Source: Terriglobia bacterium (GTDB lineage: Bacteria; Acidobacteriota; Terriglobia; Terriglobales; Acidobacteriaceae). From it: 64,000 bases of DNA. The position numbers were made by a program, and so were the translations under genes. The stretch covers positions 1-64,000 of the forward strand of contig JAVUPY010000041.1 of the NCBI GenBank assembly GCA_032252755.1, written 5' to 3'. The notes beneath the pieces are model-generated. The model did not search any database and was not told the origin of the DNA. It saw only the letters and a list, made by a program, of their open reading frames with translations. Every line of letters begins with the position of its first letter. Position 1 is the first letter of the stretch. Of the stretch, positions 44,181 through 52,392 are shown in pieces.

Positions 44181-45101
44181 ATGAAGCAGCGTTATTTGAT
44201 ATGCGTGATATTGCTCATCGCGGTTTCTGCGAATTGCACGGAGTTGGGGAAGAAGTTGGGGGCGCTGGCGGCAAAGCATCAGGGCAAGGTCGCAGTGTAT
44301 GCGAAGAACCTGGCGACCGGCGACACGGTGGCGATCAATGCGGACGTTCCGGTTCAAACGGCGTCGGTGATCAAACTGCCGCTGATGCTGCAGGCGTATG
44401 AGCAGGTGAAGGCAGGGAAGCTGCACCTGAACGATCAACTCGAGTTGACGAAGGACAACCAGGTGCCGGGTTCGGGCGTGCTGAGCATGCTGGACCCGGG
44501 GTTGAAGCTCACACTGAAGGACACGATCACGCTGATGATCACGCTCAGCGACAACACCGCGACGAACATGCTGATCGATGCCGTGGGCCTGAAGCCGACG
44601 AACGACATGCTCGCAAAGATGGGCATGAAGAACACGTACTTTTATAAGAAGGTCTACAAGCCGGCAGAGGGGCCTATGCCGCCGGATCAGAAGAAGTTCG
44701 GGTTAGGGAAGACGACGGCGAAGGAAATGGCCGAGGTGCTGGAGAGCATTTACCGGTGCGATCTGGGCGACAAGCAGCTTTGCACGCAGATGATCACGAT
44801 CATGCGCCAGCAGCAGTATCGCAACATGATTCCGCGATATATCGAGGCGATGGATACGAGCGAGGAACTGTCGGATATCGGCGACAAGATTGGGCAATTG
44901 GACGATGTGCGGAACGATGTCGCGATTGTTTATTCCAAGAAGGGACCAATCATCATCTCGATCTTTACGTGGGATAACGCCGACAAGTCGTGGACGCCGG
45001 AGAACAAGGCGGAAATCATGATGGGTAAGATGGCGAAGGTAATCGTGGATACGTGGTCGCCGGAAGGACTGGCGACGAAGGTGGGAGAGCCGGTGAAATA
45101 G
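44181..45101 (+). CDS. Class A beta-lactamase-like serine hydrolase, degenerate active site
   Basis: 306 residues from ATG 44181 with AAGGGG upstream; the frame runs upstream through a repeat-B copy, so that extension is rejected. Signal peptide MKQRYLICVILLIAVSANC with a possible lipobox Cys19. S70xxK is SVIK (62-65), SDN is 123-125. The third motif is KIG (236-238) instead of KTG. The Glu166-x-x-Leu-Asn omega-loop motif cannot be found between 135 and 180. So hydrolysis of beta-lactams as in TEM is doubtful; a PBP-like or peptidoglycan-hydrolase role is possible. It follows the NamZ fusion on the same strand. Confidence 0.85.
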   Translation: MKQRYLICVILLIAVSANCTELGKKLGALAAKHQGKVAVYAKNLATGDTVAINADVPVQTASVIKLPLMLQAYEQVKAGKLHLNDQLELTKDNQVPGSGVLSMLDPGLKLTLKDTITLMITLSDNTATNMLIDAVGLKPTNDMLAKMGMKNTYFYKKVYKPAEGPMPPDQKKFGLGKTTAKEMAEVLESIYRCDLGDKQLCTQMITIMRQQQYRNMIPRYIEAMDTSEELSDIGDKIGQLDDVRNDVAIVYSKKGPIIISIFTWDNADKSWTPENKAEIMMGKMAKVIVDTWSPEGLATKVGEPVK

Positions 45102-45180
45102 GTATTAGGTGCGAGGTACGAGGTGCGAGGAAAACGGCGCTATCTGTCCATACCTCGTACCTAACCGCTCGTACCTCAGG
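45102..45180. repeat. Repeat family D copy
   Basis: AGGTGCGAGGTACGAGGTGC and GAGG, then CATACCTCGTACCTAACCG and CTCGTACCTCAGG: an imperfect inverted repeat immediately after the hydrolase stop. It shares the same words with 41418-41500, only 3.6 kb away, so both gaps flank the NamZ/hydrolase block. Confidence 0.6.
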
Positions 45181-45294
45181 GGCAACTTTGAACTGGTACA
45201 CAGCTTCTAAGCTCACAAGCGCTCAGAACACTGGAAACGTTGGACGAGGCTATTGGCCTTTGCCAGCCGTCACGTCTCACTTGATGGAGAGCCC

Positions 45295-45987
45295 ATGCGC
45301 AACGCCCTGATTGCGGTTCTTCTGTTCTCCGGACTGGCCTTCGCCCAGAACTCTGACCAGAAACTCATTGACCAGAATGGCGCCGTGAAGAACGCCGAGC
45401 CGAGAAACCTTGTGACGATCCCCGCGGGGACGAAGATTCCGCTCATACTCAAGCAGACGATTTGGACAAAAAACGCGCGAGAGAATGATGCCGTATATGC
45501 AGCGACTAATTTTCCGGTGGTGATCGACGGGGAGATGGTGATTCCACCGGGCACTTACGTTCAGGGCGTCATTTCGCAGGTGAAACGCGCAGGCCACGTG
45601 AAAGGCCGGGCGGAGTTGCTGGTTCACTTTACGTCGATGATCTATCCGAGCGGGTACACGGTTCTCCTGCCCGGAGCGGTGGAAGGTGCTCCGGACGTCG
45701 ATGGGAAGGTGAAGGACAAAGAAGGAACGGTTGAAGGGCAGGGTTCGAAGGGCAAGGACGCGAAGACGATTGGAACTACAGCCGGCTATGGAACGATGAT
45801 TGGGGCCGCGGCAGGGCAGTCAATGAAAGGCGCGGCGATGGGCGGCGGCATTGGGGCCGCGGCGGGCTTGGCGGCGGTTCTGTTGAGCCGAGGTCCGGAC
45901 CTGAAGGTCGAAAATGGTACGGCAATTGACATGGTTCTGGAGCGTCCGGTGACGGTAGATCGGTCGCGGATTCACTTAAACAATTAA
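45295..45987 (+). CDS. Exported protein with glycine-zipper segment
   Basis: 230 residues from ATG 45295, supported by GGAGAGCCC upstream and by the signal peptide MRNALIAVLLFSGLAFAQ. The mature part has a beta-rich first half (VTIPAGTKIPLILKQTIWTKNA, MVIPPGTYVQGVISQVKRAG) that recalls the TrbI/VirB10-like beta-barrel segment, and a C-terminal glycine-zipper stretch (GTTAGYGTMIGAAAGQSMKGAAMGGGIGAAAG, residues ~165-195) that may insert into or associate with membrane. No operon partner is clear: the hydrolase lies ~190 bp upstream with repeat D between. Function unknown. Confidence 0.75.
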   Translation: MRNALIAVLLFSGLAFAQNSDQKLIDQNGAVKNAEPRNLVTIPAGTKIPLILKQTIWTKNARENDAVYAATNFPVVIDGEMVIPPGTYVQGVISQVKRAGHVKGRAELLVHFTSMIYPSGYTVLLPGAVEGAPDVDGKVKDKEGTVEGQGSKGKDAKTIGTTAGYGTMIGAAAGQSMKGAAMGGGIGAAAGLAAVLLSRGPDLKVENGTAIDMVLERPVTVDRSRIHLNN

Positions 45988-46339
45988 GTTGCGGCCGGGC
46001 CGGGACTTCGGAACTGATCCCCCTTTTTCAGCGTCCTGGCGGGCCAGAAAAGACCCACACCTGCTGACTGCGGCAAGGGTAGACCGAGATGAGTCACGGG
46101 AAATCCGCAACTTTACGCACCTTCGTGGGGTTAGTAGGGTTAACGGAGTAGTTTGGGAACGCTTCGGGTGATTTTTCAGACGAAATGTTGACGAATTCTC
46201 GTGCTTCCAAACGGTAGCGACCGGAATCCAACGTCTAAGGAGTGCCGGAAACGCGGGTATAATGGTGAGCAGCAACCCTCGAAAATTGCCTCTAACGGCG
46301 TGCCCCGCCGGCCCGACGCTGTTGGCAAGGGAGTAGGTC
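45988..46339. other. 352-bp intergenic region with degenerate repeat A and a possible -10
   Basis: At 46049-46080 AAGACCCACACCTGCTGACT GCGGCA matches the reverse strand of repeat A (AAGACCCACATCTGCTGA..CGGCA), but the right arm has decayed. TATAAT at 46258-46263 is a possible -10 for the downstream M48 gene; no -35 at standard distance was found. No gene is seen here. Confidence 0.45.
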
Positions 46340-47623
46340 ATGAAATACCGAGTTGTAATCGCGACACTTGCGCTGTTATGCGCAACGTTGGCTGTGGCGC
46401 AGTCCACGCAGGCACCGGCAACATCCCAGGACTCCCAGCAGCAGAGTTCGCAGCAACCGGCGGCCCAGACCCCGAATACGCAGCAACCTTCGCAATCGCC
46501 GAGCACGGAGCAGCCCGTTGCACAGCCTTCGGAGACCCAGGAACCAGCGACGCAGAGTTCGCAGACGCAACAACCGGCGGCAGAGTCGCAGGATAACCAG
46601 GATGCACCTCAGCCTCCGGGGGCAGAGCCAAGGAAGGATGCAAACGGCTCTGCCGATACGGACCCGAACAAGAAATTGAAGGGCGTTAAGCCGGGCAGCG
46701 AGAACGACGTTAACGCAATCGGCAACCGCAACATCGGCAAAGGCAAAAGCCTTGGTGACTGGTACTCGCTGGACAGCGAGATCCGCATGGGCAAGCAGTA
46801 CGCGCAGCAGATTGAAGCGAGCGTGAAGCTGAACCAGGACCCGGTCATCAATGAATACATTAACCGCATCGGGCAGAACCTGGTGCGGAACTCGGATGCG
46901 CGCGTACCGTTCACGATCAAAGTCGTGGAAGACGACAGCATCAACGCGTTTGCCCTGCCCGGCGGATTTTTCTACGTGAACACGGGGTTGATTCTCGCCG
47001 CGGATGAAGAGGCGGAACTGGCGGGCGTGATGGCGCACGAGATCGCGCACGTAGCGGCGCGGCACGCGATGCGCCAGTTGACGCGTTCGCAGTTTGCGAA
47101 CTTCGCGACGATTCCTCTGATCTTCGTCGGTGGTGGCATCGGATACGCTGCGCGCGCGGCGGCCGGTTTAGGATTGCCCCTGACGTTCCTGCAGTTCTCG
47201 CGCGGATTCGAGGCCGAAGCCGACTATCTGGGCGTGCAGTACATGTACAAGGCGGGTTACGATCCACAGGCGTACGTACAGTTCTTCGAGAAGATCCAGG
47301 CGAAAGAGAAGAAGAAACCGGGAACGCTGGCGAAAGCGTTCTCAAGCCATCCGCAGACACCGGATCGCATCGAGAAGACGCAAAAGGAAATCAATCAAAT
47401 CTTGCCGCCGCGCCCCGAGTACATCGTGAACACGTCGGAGTTCGACCAGGTAAAGGCGAGGCTGGCGAAACTGGAGAATCGGCGGAAAATGACGCCGGAC
47501 CAGGAGAGCCGTCCAACGCTCCGTCGCGCAGGCCAGGACAACAAGGACAAGACCAAGAGTGGCGATCAGACGGATGATGGTCGTCCGACGCTAAAGAAGA
47601 GGGACGATTCGAATCAGAATTAA
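46340..47623 (+). CDS. M48-family metalloprotease with Gln/Ser/Pro-rich N-terminal tether
   Basis: 427 residues with a signal peptide (MKYRVVIATLALLCATLAVAQ). Residues ~22-110 are a low-complexity Gln/Pro/Ser/Thr linker (QPAAQTPNTQQPSQSPSTEQ) unlike the lipidated M48 at 14664. The protease core has DSINAFALPGGFFYVNTGL, the zinc site HEIAHVAARH, a third ligand in FEAEADYLGVQYMYKAGYD and SSHPQTPDRIEK. It should be a periplasmic or cell-surface zinc endopeptidase, BepA-like, probably in quality control of outer-membrane proteins. Two M48 genes in one window show redundancy or specialisation. Confidence 0.93.
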   Translation: MKYRVVIATLALLCATLAVAQSTQAPATSQDSQQQSSQQPAAQTPNTQQPSQSPSTEQPVAQPSETQEPATQSSQTQQPAAESQDNQDAPQPPGAEPRKDANGSADTDPNKKLKGVKPGSENDVNAIGNRNIGKGKSLGDWYSLDSEIRMGKQYAQQIEASVKLNQDPVINEYINRIGQNLVRNSDARVPFTIKVVEDDSINAFALPGGFFYVNTGLILAADEEAELAGVMAHEIAHVAARHAMRQLTRSQFANFATIPLIFVGGGIGYAARAAAGLGLPLTFLQFSRGFEAEADYLGVQYMYKAGYDPQAYVQFFEKIQAKEKKKPGTLAKAFSSHPQTPDRIEKTQKEINQILPPRPEYIVNTSEFDQVKARLAKLENRRKMTPDQESRPTLRRAGQDNKDKTKSGDQTDDGRPTLKKRDDSNQN

Positions 47624-47642
47624 GAGTTGCAAGGTTCTGTGG

Positions 47643-47667
47643 ACTGGCGGCTTCGGCCGCCAGTTTT
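47643..47667 (+). terminator. Rho-independent terminator of the M48 gene
   Basis: ACTGGCGGC, a UUCG tetraloop, GCCGCCAGT and then TTTG; nine perfect pairs (47643-47664). It begins 20 bp after the stop. Confidence 0.85.
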
Positions 47668-47698
47668 GCCTGGAAGTGGGGAACTCCGCGTCGAGCTG

Positions 47699-47772
47699 TG
47701 ATGGGTGTTGCGACCGCGCTAGCTGCGGCGCGGGAAAAACAAGTCGCGGCCTCGCTCCGGATGACGACGGTT
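47699..47772. repeat. Repeat family B, long form
   Basis: GTGATGGGTGTTGCGACCGC, GCTAGCTGCGGCGCGGGAAA, AACAAGTCGCGGCCTCGCTC, CGGATGACGACGG: colinear with 44090-44150. The left GGTCCTTCGACTC end is missing or altered here. Confidence 0.65.
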
Positions 47773-47793
47773 AGAAGTCAGCTGAAAAATATG

Positions 47794-47824
47794 AAAGGCC
47801 GGAATCGTTGGATTCCGGCCTTTT
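47794..47824 (-). terminator. Bidirectional terminator between M48 gene and the zinc-ribbon-like gene
   Basis: A 13-bp perfect stem (AAAGGCCGGAATC, loop GTTG, GATTCCGGCCTTT; 47794-47823). T-rich on both sides (TTTTAC on plus, TTTCAT and ATTTTTC on minus), so it can end both converging transcripts. Confidence 0.8.
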
Positions 47825-47855
47825 ACATGTCGGTGCTGGGAAATGGGGATCTCTC

Positions 47856-48110
47856 TCAAGCGGCGCGCTTAACCAAGCCCTCCACGGCCTCAATAGGCGC
47901 GTGCGAGGCCTGCTTGGAGATTGTGCCGATCACTTTCATGGCCTCCCAGTCGTACGCGAATTCCTTGCCGCAATCGAGGCAAACCACGTAGGTACCGGTC
48001 GGGCCAGCGGCCGCAACGTTCCGGTTCGCTCTTTTTGCGGTGATGGGAAAACTGTAATTCCTGTGCGTACAGCCAAAGATCATTTCGAACAACGTGTTCA
48101 ACATATCCAC
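47856..48110 (-). CDS. Small cytoplasmic zinc-ribbon-like protein
   Basis: 84 residues starting MDMLNTLFEMIFGCTHRNYSF. Metal-ligand candidates are CTH near the start and VVCLDCGKEFAYD (CxxC) mid-protein, which together could make a zinc ribbon. The rest is amphipathic (EAMKVIGTISKQASHAPIEAVEGLVKR). A CTHR...CLDCGKEF pair is a recurring acidobacterial small-protein pattern by recollection; no function is known. It ends at the terminator 47794. Upstream, CTCCTGGGACC provides no ideal ribosome-binding site on the minus strand, though GGAG lies 5 bp before the start. Confidence 0.7.
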   Translation of the reverse strand: MDMLNTLFEMIFGCTHRNYSFPITAKRANRNVAAAGPTGTYVVCLDCGKEFAYDWEAMKVIGTISKQASHAPIEAVEGLVKRAA

Positions 48111-48499
48111 TCTCCTGGGACCGGGGGAGACCAGACACCGTAATCCTCACTTCATTGGATTCATCAACTCTGAAAAAGGTGGCACATTTCCACTAAAGGG
48201 TAGTGAGCTGACGGTAGAAAGCGTTGCAGAGTGGAAAGACGCAAGGATCTGCCAATAATATGCAAAGGAAGGGCAAGTTGAAGGGACGGTGGAGGTTAGA
48301 GGAAATGAAGAATGAGGAATGTGGGGAGGACGAATGAAAAAAGGGGGATGATTTTCACAGGGTAGCGGCGCGCAGATCTGAGGTAGGAGACTATCTGATT
48401 TGAATCCAGGTCCTTCGACTCGACGGTGCCAACTGCAGCGCGGAAAGACTGGTCGCGACTTTGCTCAGGTGATGACGGTTCTCTTGACTCAAGGGCGCT
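48111..48499. other. 389-bp intergenic region with family B repeat, no gene
   Basis: The B-family long form is at 48405-48476 (CAGGTCCTTCGACTCGACGG, TGCCAACTGCAGCGCGGAAA, GACTGGTCGCGACTTTGCTC, AGGTGATGACGG). The remainder is A/G-rich minus-strand DNA of no recognisable content. Confidence 0.55.
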
Positions 48500-48748
48500 T
48501 CAGGACTGCGGTTTCTGCTGCTCCTTGCACTTGGACATGATGGCGGAACGAAGGCGGGTTCGAAGGTCATCGGGGAGTTCGTAAAGCTCGGAGCCGCGGT
48601 AAATTTCGATGGTGCGCTTGGTTGTGTTGCAGACAACGTAGCAGTTGTGGCACCAAAGCAGGTGCTCGTCCAATTCTTTCTTGGTGCGATCGTCGATCAC
48701 ACCATCCAGGTAGTCGGTCAGCTCTTTCAGAAATTCAGAGCAGGTCAC
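48500..48748 (-). CDS. Anti-sigma factor with zinc-finger (zf-HC2)
   Basis: 82 residues. The zinc site is LDEHLLWCHNCYVVCNTT, i.e. H-x3-C-x2-C, typical of anti-sigma ZAS proteins. The first 20 residues (MTCSEFLKELTDYLDGVIDD) match the usual beginning of this class. No membrane segment is visible, so it is a soluble short anti-sigma. It overlaps the sigma factor stop by ATGA (48745-48748), so they are coupled. The expected role is to hold the adjacent ECF sigma factor inactive, perhaps with redox control through the cysteines. Confidence 0.9.
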   Translation of the reverse strand: MTCSEFLKELTDYLDGVIDDRTKKELDEHLLWCHNCYVVCNTTKRTIEIYRGSELYELPDDLRTRLRSAIMSKCKEQQKPQS

Positions 48749-49374
48749 TGTGTCCCATCTCCATCGCGTCTTTTCTTGAAGTACTTATTCAACCGTTCCC
48801 GCAACTGCAACCGCGCACGCAATAACCGGGACTTCACCGCGGGGATACTGAGCCCGAGTGCATCTGCCGTTTCTTCGGTTGAGAGACCTTCCACATCGCG
48901 CAGTACAAAGACCGTCCGGAAACTGGCCGGCAGGCCGTGTATCGTGCGGCCGAGAATGTCCTTCAACTCGCCCTGCGTATACTGTTGCTCCGGATTCGGA
49001 GACCAATCCGCGATCTCGCGCGGCATGGAATCCTCTTCCGTTTTTACGTCCTCATCCAGAGAGACCATTCTCTCCGGGCGGCGACGCCGCAAGCGCATCA
49101 GCGCTTCGTTGACCGCGATACGAACCAGCCAGGTATAAAACTTCGACTGGCCCTGGAACTGTCCGAGATTCTGGTACGCCTTCAGGAACGCGTCCTGAAC
49201 AACGTCTTCGGCATCCTCGCGATTCTGCGTGATGTGCTGCGCGATGCGAAAAACGTTGCGGTCGTACCGGCGAACCAGTTCCTCGAAGGCCGCCATGTCG
49301 CCCTTGCGGGCGGCATTAACAAGGACAGCTTCGTCGTTCGTCGGCTCGCCTACTCTTGATTCGATTGCTTCCAT
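48745..49374 (-). CDS. ECF sigma factor, RpoE-like
   Basis: 209 residues. Region 2: LVRRYDRNVFRIAQHITQNREDAEDVVQDAFLKAYQNLGQFQGQSKFYTWLVRIAVNEALMRLRRRR. Region 4: LPASFRTVFVLRDVEGLSTEETADALGLSIPAVKSRLLRARLQLRERL. Both are intact. Between them an acidic linker of about 45 residues. The first ~15 residues (MEAIESRVGEPTNDEAVLVN) are typical. It is coupled to the anti-sigma downstream. Targets unknown. The upstream 49375-49585 spacer has TATACAAT-like sequence on the minus strand but no convincing ECF promoter. Confidence 0.95.
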   Translation of the reverse strand: MEAIESRVGEPTNDEAVLVNAARKGDMAAFEELVRRYDRNVFRIAQHITQNREDAEDVVQDAFLKAYQNLGQFQGQSKFYTWLVRIAVNEALMRLRRRRPERMVSLDEDVKTEEDSMPREIADWSPNPEQQYTQGELKDILGRTIHGLPASFRTVFVLRDVEGLSTEETADALGLSIPAVKSRLLRARLQLRERLNKYFKKRRDGDGTQ

Positions 49375-49585
49375 GTGATGGTAGATTCAGGAATTTCCGA
49401 CCAGTTACTGGCTTCGGAGCCCCGGGGCCTTCCCCGCAGTCTATTGTATAGGGTGGGGGCCATTTTGTGGCTAGGGGTTTTTCCACCGGAATCAAGGGCC
49501 AAATGGGGAAGGAAAAAACGGCAAAGGGGAACAACCTAAGCCAGACGACAAGGCTCTCGATATTAGGTGAGGGCGCGATAACGCA

Positions 49586-49954
49586 ATGAAAGTGCTGAGA
49601 TGCTGGCTGATTTCACTGATTTTGGCAGCGACAACAATGACCGCGCCCGGCTGCTCGCAACAGCAGAGAACGCAGGACCTGAAGGAGAGGACCGCGGATG
49701 CGACGGCCGAGGCCAAGCGCGATGCCAAGGCCGTCGCCCAAGGAATCCGCGAGGGCTGGAATCGCGACAAGCCGCTCAATTTGAATACCGCGACGAAAGA
49801 GCAACTGACGAGCCTGCCGGGCGTGACCGCGGCTGAAGCCGATCGGGTGATCGCTGGACGTCCTTACAAAAATCCCGACGAACTGGTCACTCGGCACATC
49901 ATTCGGAAAACCGAATACGATAAGTTCGCGAATCGTGTCACAGCAACGAAATGA
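49586..49954 (+). CDS. Helix-hairpin-helix lipoprotein, ComEA-like
   Basis: 122 residues. Signal peptide with a candidate lipobox (TMTAPGC, Cys ~23). Then a basic/acidic helix (~30-60: ERTADATAEAKRDAKAVAQ) and a ComEA-type HhH pair: LNLNTATKEQLTSLPGVTAAEADRVIAGRPYKNPDELVTR. HhH domains bind DNA without sequence preference. It is cell-envelope anchored by prediction. DNA uptake genes are absent here, so a role in competence is only suggestive. It is convergent with the lytic transglycosylase, 12 bp away. Confidence 0.88.
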   Translation: MKVLRCWLISLILAATTMTAPGCSQQQRTQDLKERTADATAEAKRDAKAVAQGIREGWNRDKPLNLNTATKEQLTSLPGVTAAEADRVIAGRPYKNPDELVTRHIIRKTEYDKFANRVTATK

Positions 49955-49965
49955 CGTCGCAGTAA

Positions 49966-52377
49966 CTACTCGCCGCGTTCCGCCTTCTGTCCTGCGTAGA
50001 GTTGGCGGTAGACCTGCGCGTTGCGCATGATGGCCTGCACGTATTCGCGGGTTTGCGTGAACGGGATCGATTCGACGAACTCTGGGACGTCTTTGAAGTT
50101 GCCGCTGGCGAGCCAGTCGTCGACGCGATTGGTGCCTGCGTTGTATGCGGCGAGAGCATACTCCACCTGTCCGTTGTAGTGGTCGATCATTTCTTTCAAA
50201 TAGCGCGTGCCGAGGCGCAGGTTCACGGTGGGAGAGAGCAGAAGTTCCTGCGAGAAGCGCATCTTCAGCTCTTTGGCTTCGCCACGGCCGACCTTGGGCA
50301 GCAACTGCATAAGGCCCCAGGCGTTCGCGTAAGAAATCGCGTTGGGATTGAACTCGGATTCCTGGCGGATGAGCGACGCGACGAGATCGGGATTCAAGTC
50401 GTTCTGGCCCGCGTAGTTTTGCAGGTCGCTCCAGTAGGGACGCGGGAAGAGGTGCTTCCAGTACTCGCGCGGAAGCGCACCGAAATCAAGGGAGTAGTAG
50501 GCCGGGACTGCGCGCTTGAGGACCTGAAGGGAGCGGTAGTACTTGCCGGCGTCACGATAGATGCGTCCGATCTGCAGCGTCGCCCAGTTCGCGCCCTGTC
50601 CGCCGTCGGCCTCCTGCAATTCCTTTACGGCGTAGTCGGTGAGGCCGGCGTTTTCGAGGAGCTTGCTTTTCTCCACGTGCAGATCGCCCGGCGGCGGATC
50701 GGTTTCCTGCGCTTCTTCCGGCAGAGGCTTGGGGCGGGGAATGGCATTGAGCAGCGTGTTTGTCGAAACGGTCTGGAGCGGGCCGAGTTGCTTCAGTCTC
50801 TCGCGCCCGAGGAAGCCGTAGTAGTAGTTGCGGAAACGGTCGGAGACTTTCGCGTAAAAGGCGATTGCGGTTGACCTGTCATTTTCCGCTTCGGCGACAC
50901 GGCCGCGCCAGTAGAGCGCCGCTGCCACCTGATCGTCATTGGGCCACCTGGCGATTTGTTCCTGGAATTCTTCCTTAGCCTGGTCGAGGCGGCCTTGCCG
51001 GTAGTCGAGCCACGCGGCCTTCCAGTGCGTGTAGGACGCGCGGGGATCCTTGGGGAAGCGAGTGTACAGTTCCCGATAGGCGTCGATAGCGTGATCGTAG
51101 TCCTTCGCCAGCAGATACTTGTTCCCGGCGGAAAGCAGCGCGGTGGCGAACCATGCGCTGGTGGGGACTTCCTGACGCATGCGGTTAAGGTTGTCGAGGA
51201 AAGCGGCGTCGTCGCCCTTGTCGCGGGCGAGTTCACCGAGGTTATAAAGGCGAATGGCGTTGGCTTCGCCCGTGACCTGCGCGTTCTGGAGGAGGCCGGC
51301 GGCTTCGCTATCTTTGCCTGCGCGACGCAACGCCACGCCGAGCGCAACTTGCAGCGCCGGTTTCTCGTCCGGAGGAGCATCGTTCAGCAGCGCGCGATAT
51401 TCGTTAACGGCATCCGAGAAGCGATTCGCCTGCATGAGCAGCGTGGCACGCTGTTTACGCTCGTTGAAGGCAGGCGGCGGCAACGCTCCGGAGGCCTGTA
51501 AAGTTTGCAGGTCAGTAGCCGCGGCATCGGCTTCGGGACTTGCGGGCATTGTTATATAGAGATGGCGAAGAATCTCTCCGCCCCTCGCCGCCTGGCCCGC
51601 TTTTACGTAAGCACGACCCAGCGCGAGTTCGACGTCGGCGCGAGTGGGCTGGCGATTCGCTTCGAGATAGGGCACGGCCTCGTCGGCGTGCCCGGTCGCG
51701 ACCAGGGCGTTGCCATAGATATCAACGACATCGTGGCGGAATATCGACTCGGGAGAATCCTTCTGAAAATTGCGCAACGTGGCGACGACCTGCGGCCAGT
51801 CGTTCTGCCCGGCGTAGCTTTGCGCCAGCATGAAGCGAACGTAGTCGGCGAGTTCGCCGGCGTGCCGTTGCGCTTTTTTCAAAGCATCCTGCGCCTGCGG
51901 ATACTCCTTGTCCAGCAGGTGGGCGTAGCCGACGGCCAGCCACGCCATGGCGGCTTCATCGGTTCCCGGATGCTTGCGCGCATAGGCTTCGACACCTGCG
52001 TAGGCCGGCTTGGAACGGAGGTCGATGAGTTGCAGCGCCATCGGCTTCAAGTCTTCCGACTTCACGAAAGCACGCTTCATCCGCCGCAGCTTCGCGGGGC
52101 TGACCCGAACGTGATGAAACCGGCGGCGCGATTTCACTGATTTGCGGGCGTGCGATTTCGAAACGGTCTTTTTCGTCGTCTTCTTTGTTGCGGTCGACTG
52201 TGGCGTCTTCGCAGAAGCTTTCTTTTGGGCGGCTTTATTCGACGCGGAAGTTGTCTTCTTGTGCTCGGAAGTAGTTTTCTTTGACTTTGAAGAGGCCGAA
52301 GAGGATTGCTTGGCACACACAGTGCCGCTCAGAAAAATTGCGGCGAGGAGAACAGCGATAACCTTCAATTGAGACAT
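49966..52377 (-). CDS. Soluble lytic murein transglycosylase (SLT) with TPR solenoid
   Basis: 803 residues. Signal peptide (MSQLKVIAVLLAAIFLSGTVC), a ~75-residue Lys/Ser-rich linker (KSKKTTSEHKKTTSASNKAA), then a superhelical TPR region and finally an SLT lysozyme-like domain: LVASLIRQESEFNPNAISYANAWGLMQLLP (catalytic Glu in RQESEFN), and NLRLGTRYLKEMIDHYNGQVEYALAAYNAGTNRVDDWL. It cuts the glycan with 1,6-anhydro-MurNAc formation. The basic linker may bind the wall or DNA. It is last of a minus-strand run starting at ileS. Confidence 0.95.
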   Translation of the reverse strand: MSQLKVIAVLLAAIFLSGTVCAKQSSSASSKSKKTTSEHKKTTSASNKAAQKKASAKTPQSTATKKTTKKTVSKSHARKSVKSRRRFHHVRVSPAKLRRMKRAFVKSEDLKPMALQLIDLRSKPAYAGVEAYARKHPGTDEAAMAWLAVGYAHLLDKEYPQAQDALKKAQRHAGELADYVRFMLAQSYAGQNDWPQVVATLRNFQKDSPESIFRHDVVDIYGNALVATGHADEAVPYLEANRQPTRADVELALGRAYVKAGQAARGGEILRHLYITMPASPEADAAATDLQTLQASGALPPPAFNERKQRATLLMQANRFSDAVNEYRALLNDAPPDEKPALQVALGVALRRAGKDSEAAGLLQNAQVTGEANAIRLYNLGELARDKGDDAAFLDNLNRMRQEVPTSAWFATALLSAGNKYLLAKDYDHAIDAYRELYTRFPKDPRASYTHWKAAWLDYRQGRLDQAKEEFQEQIARWPNDDQVAAALYWRGRVAEAENDRSTAIAFYAKVSDRFRNYYYGFLGRERLKQLGPLQTVSTNTLLNAIPRPKPLPEEAQETDPPPGDLHVEKSKLLENAGLTDYAVKELQEADGGQGANWATLQIGRIYRDAGKYYRSLQVLKRAVPAYYSLDFGALPREYWKHLFPRPYWSDLQNYAGQNDLNPDLVASLIRQESEFNPNAISYANAWGLMQLLPKVGRGEAKELKMRFSQELLLSPTVNLRLGTRYLKEMIDHYNGQVEYALAAYNAGTNRVDDWLASGNFKDVPEFVESIPFTQTREYVQAIMRNAQVYRQLYAGQKAERGE

Positions 52378-52392
52378 TGCACTGCGACTAGT

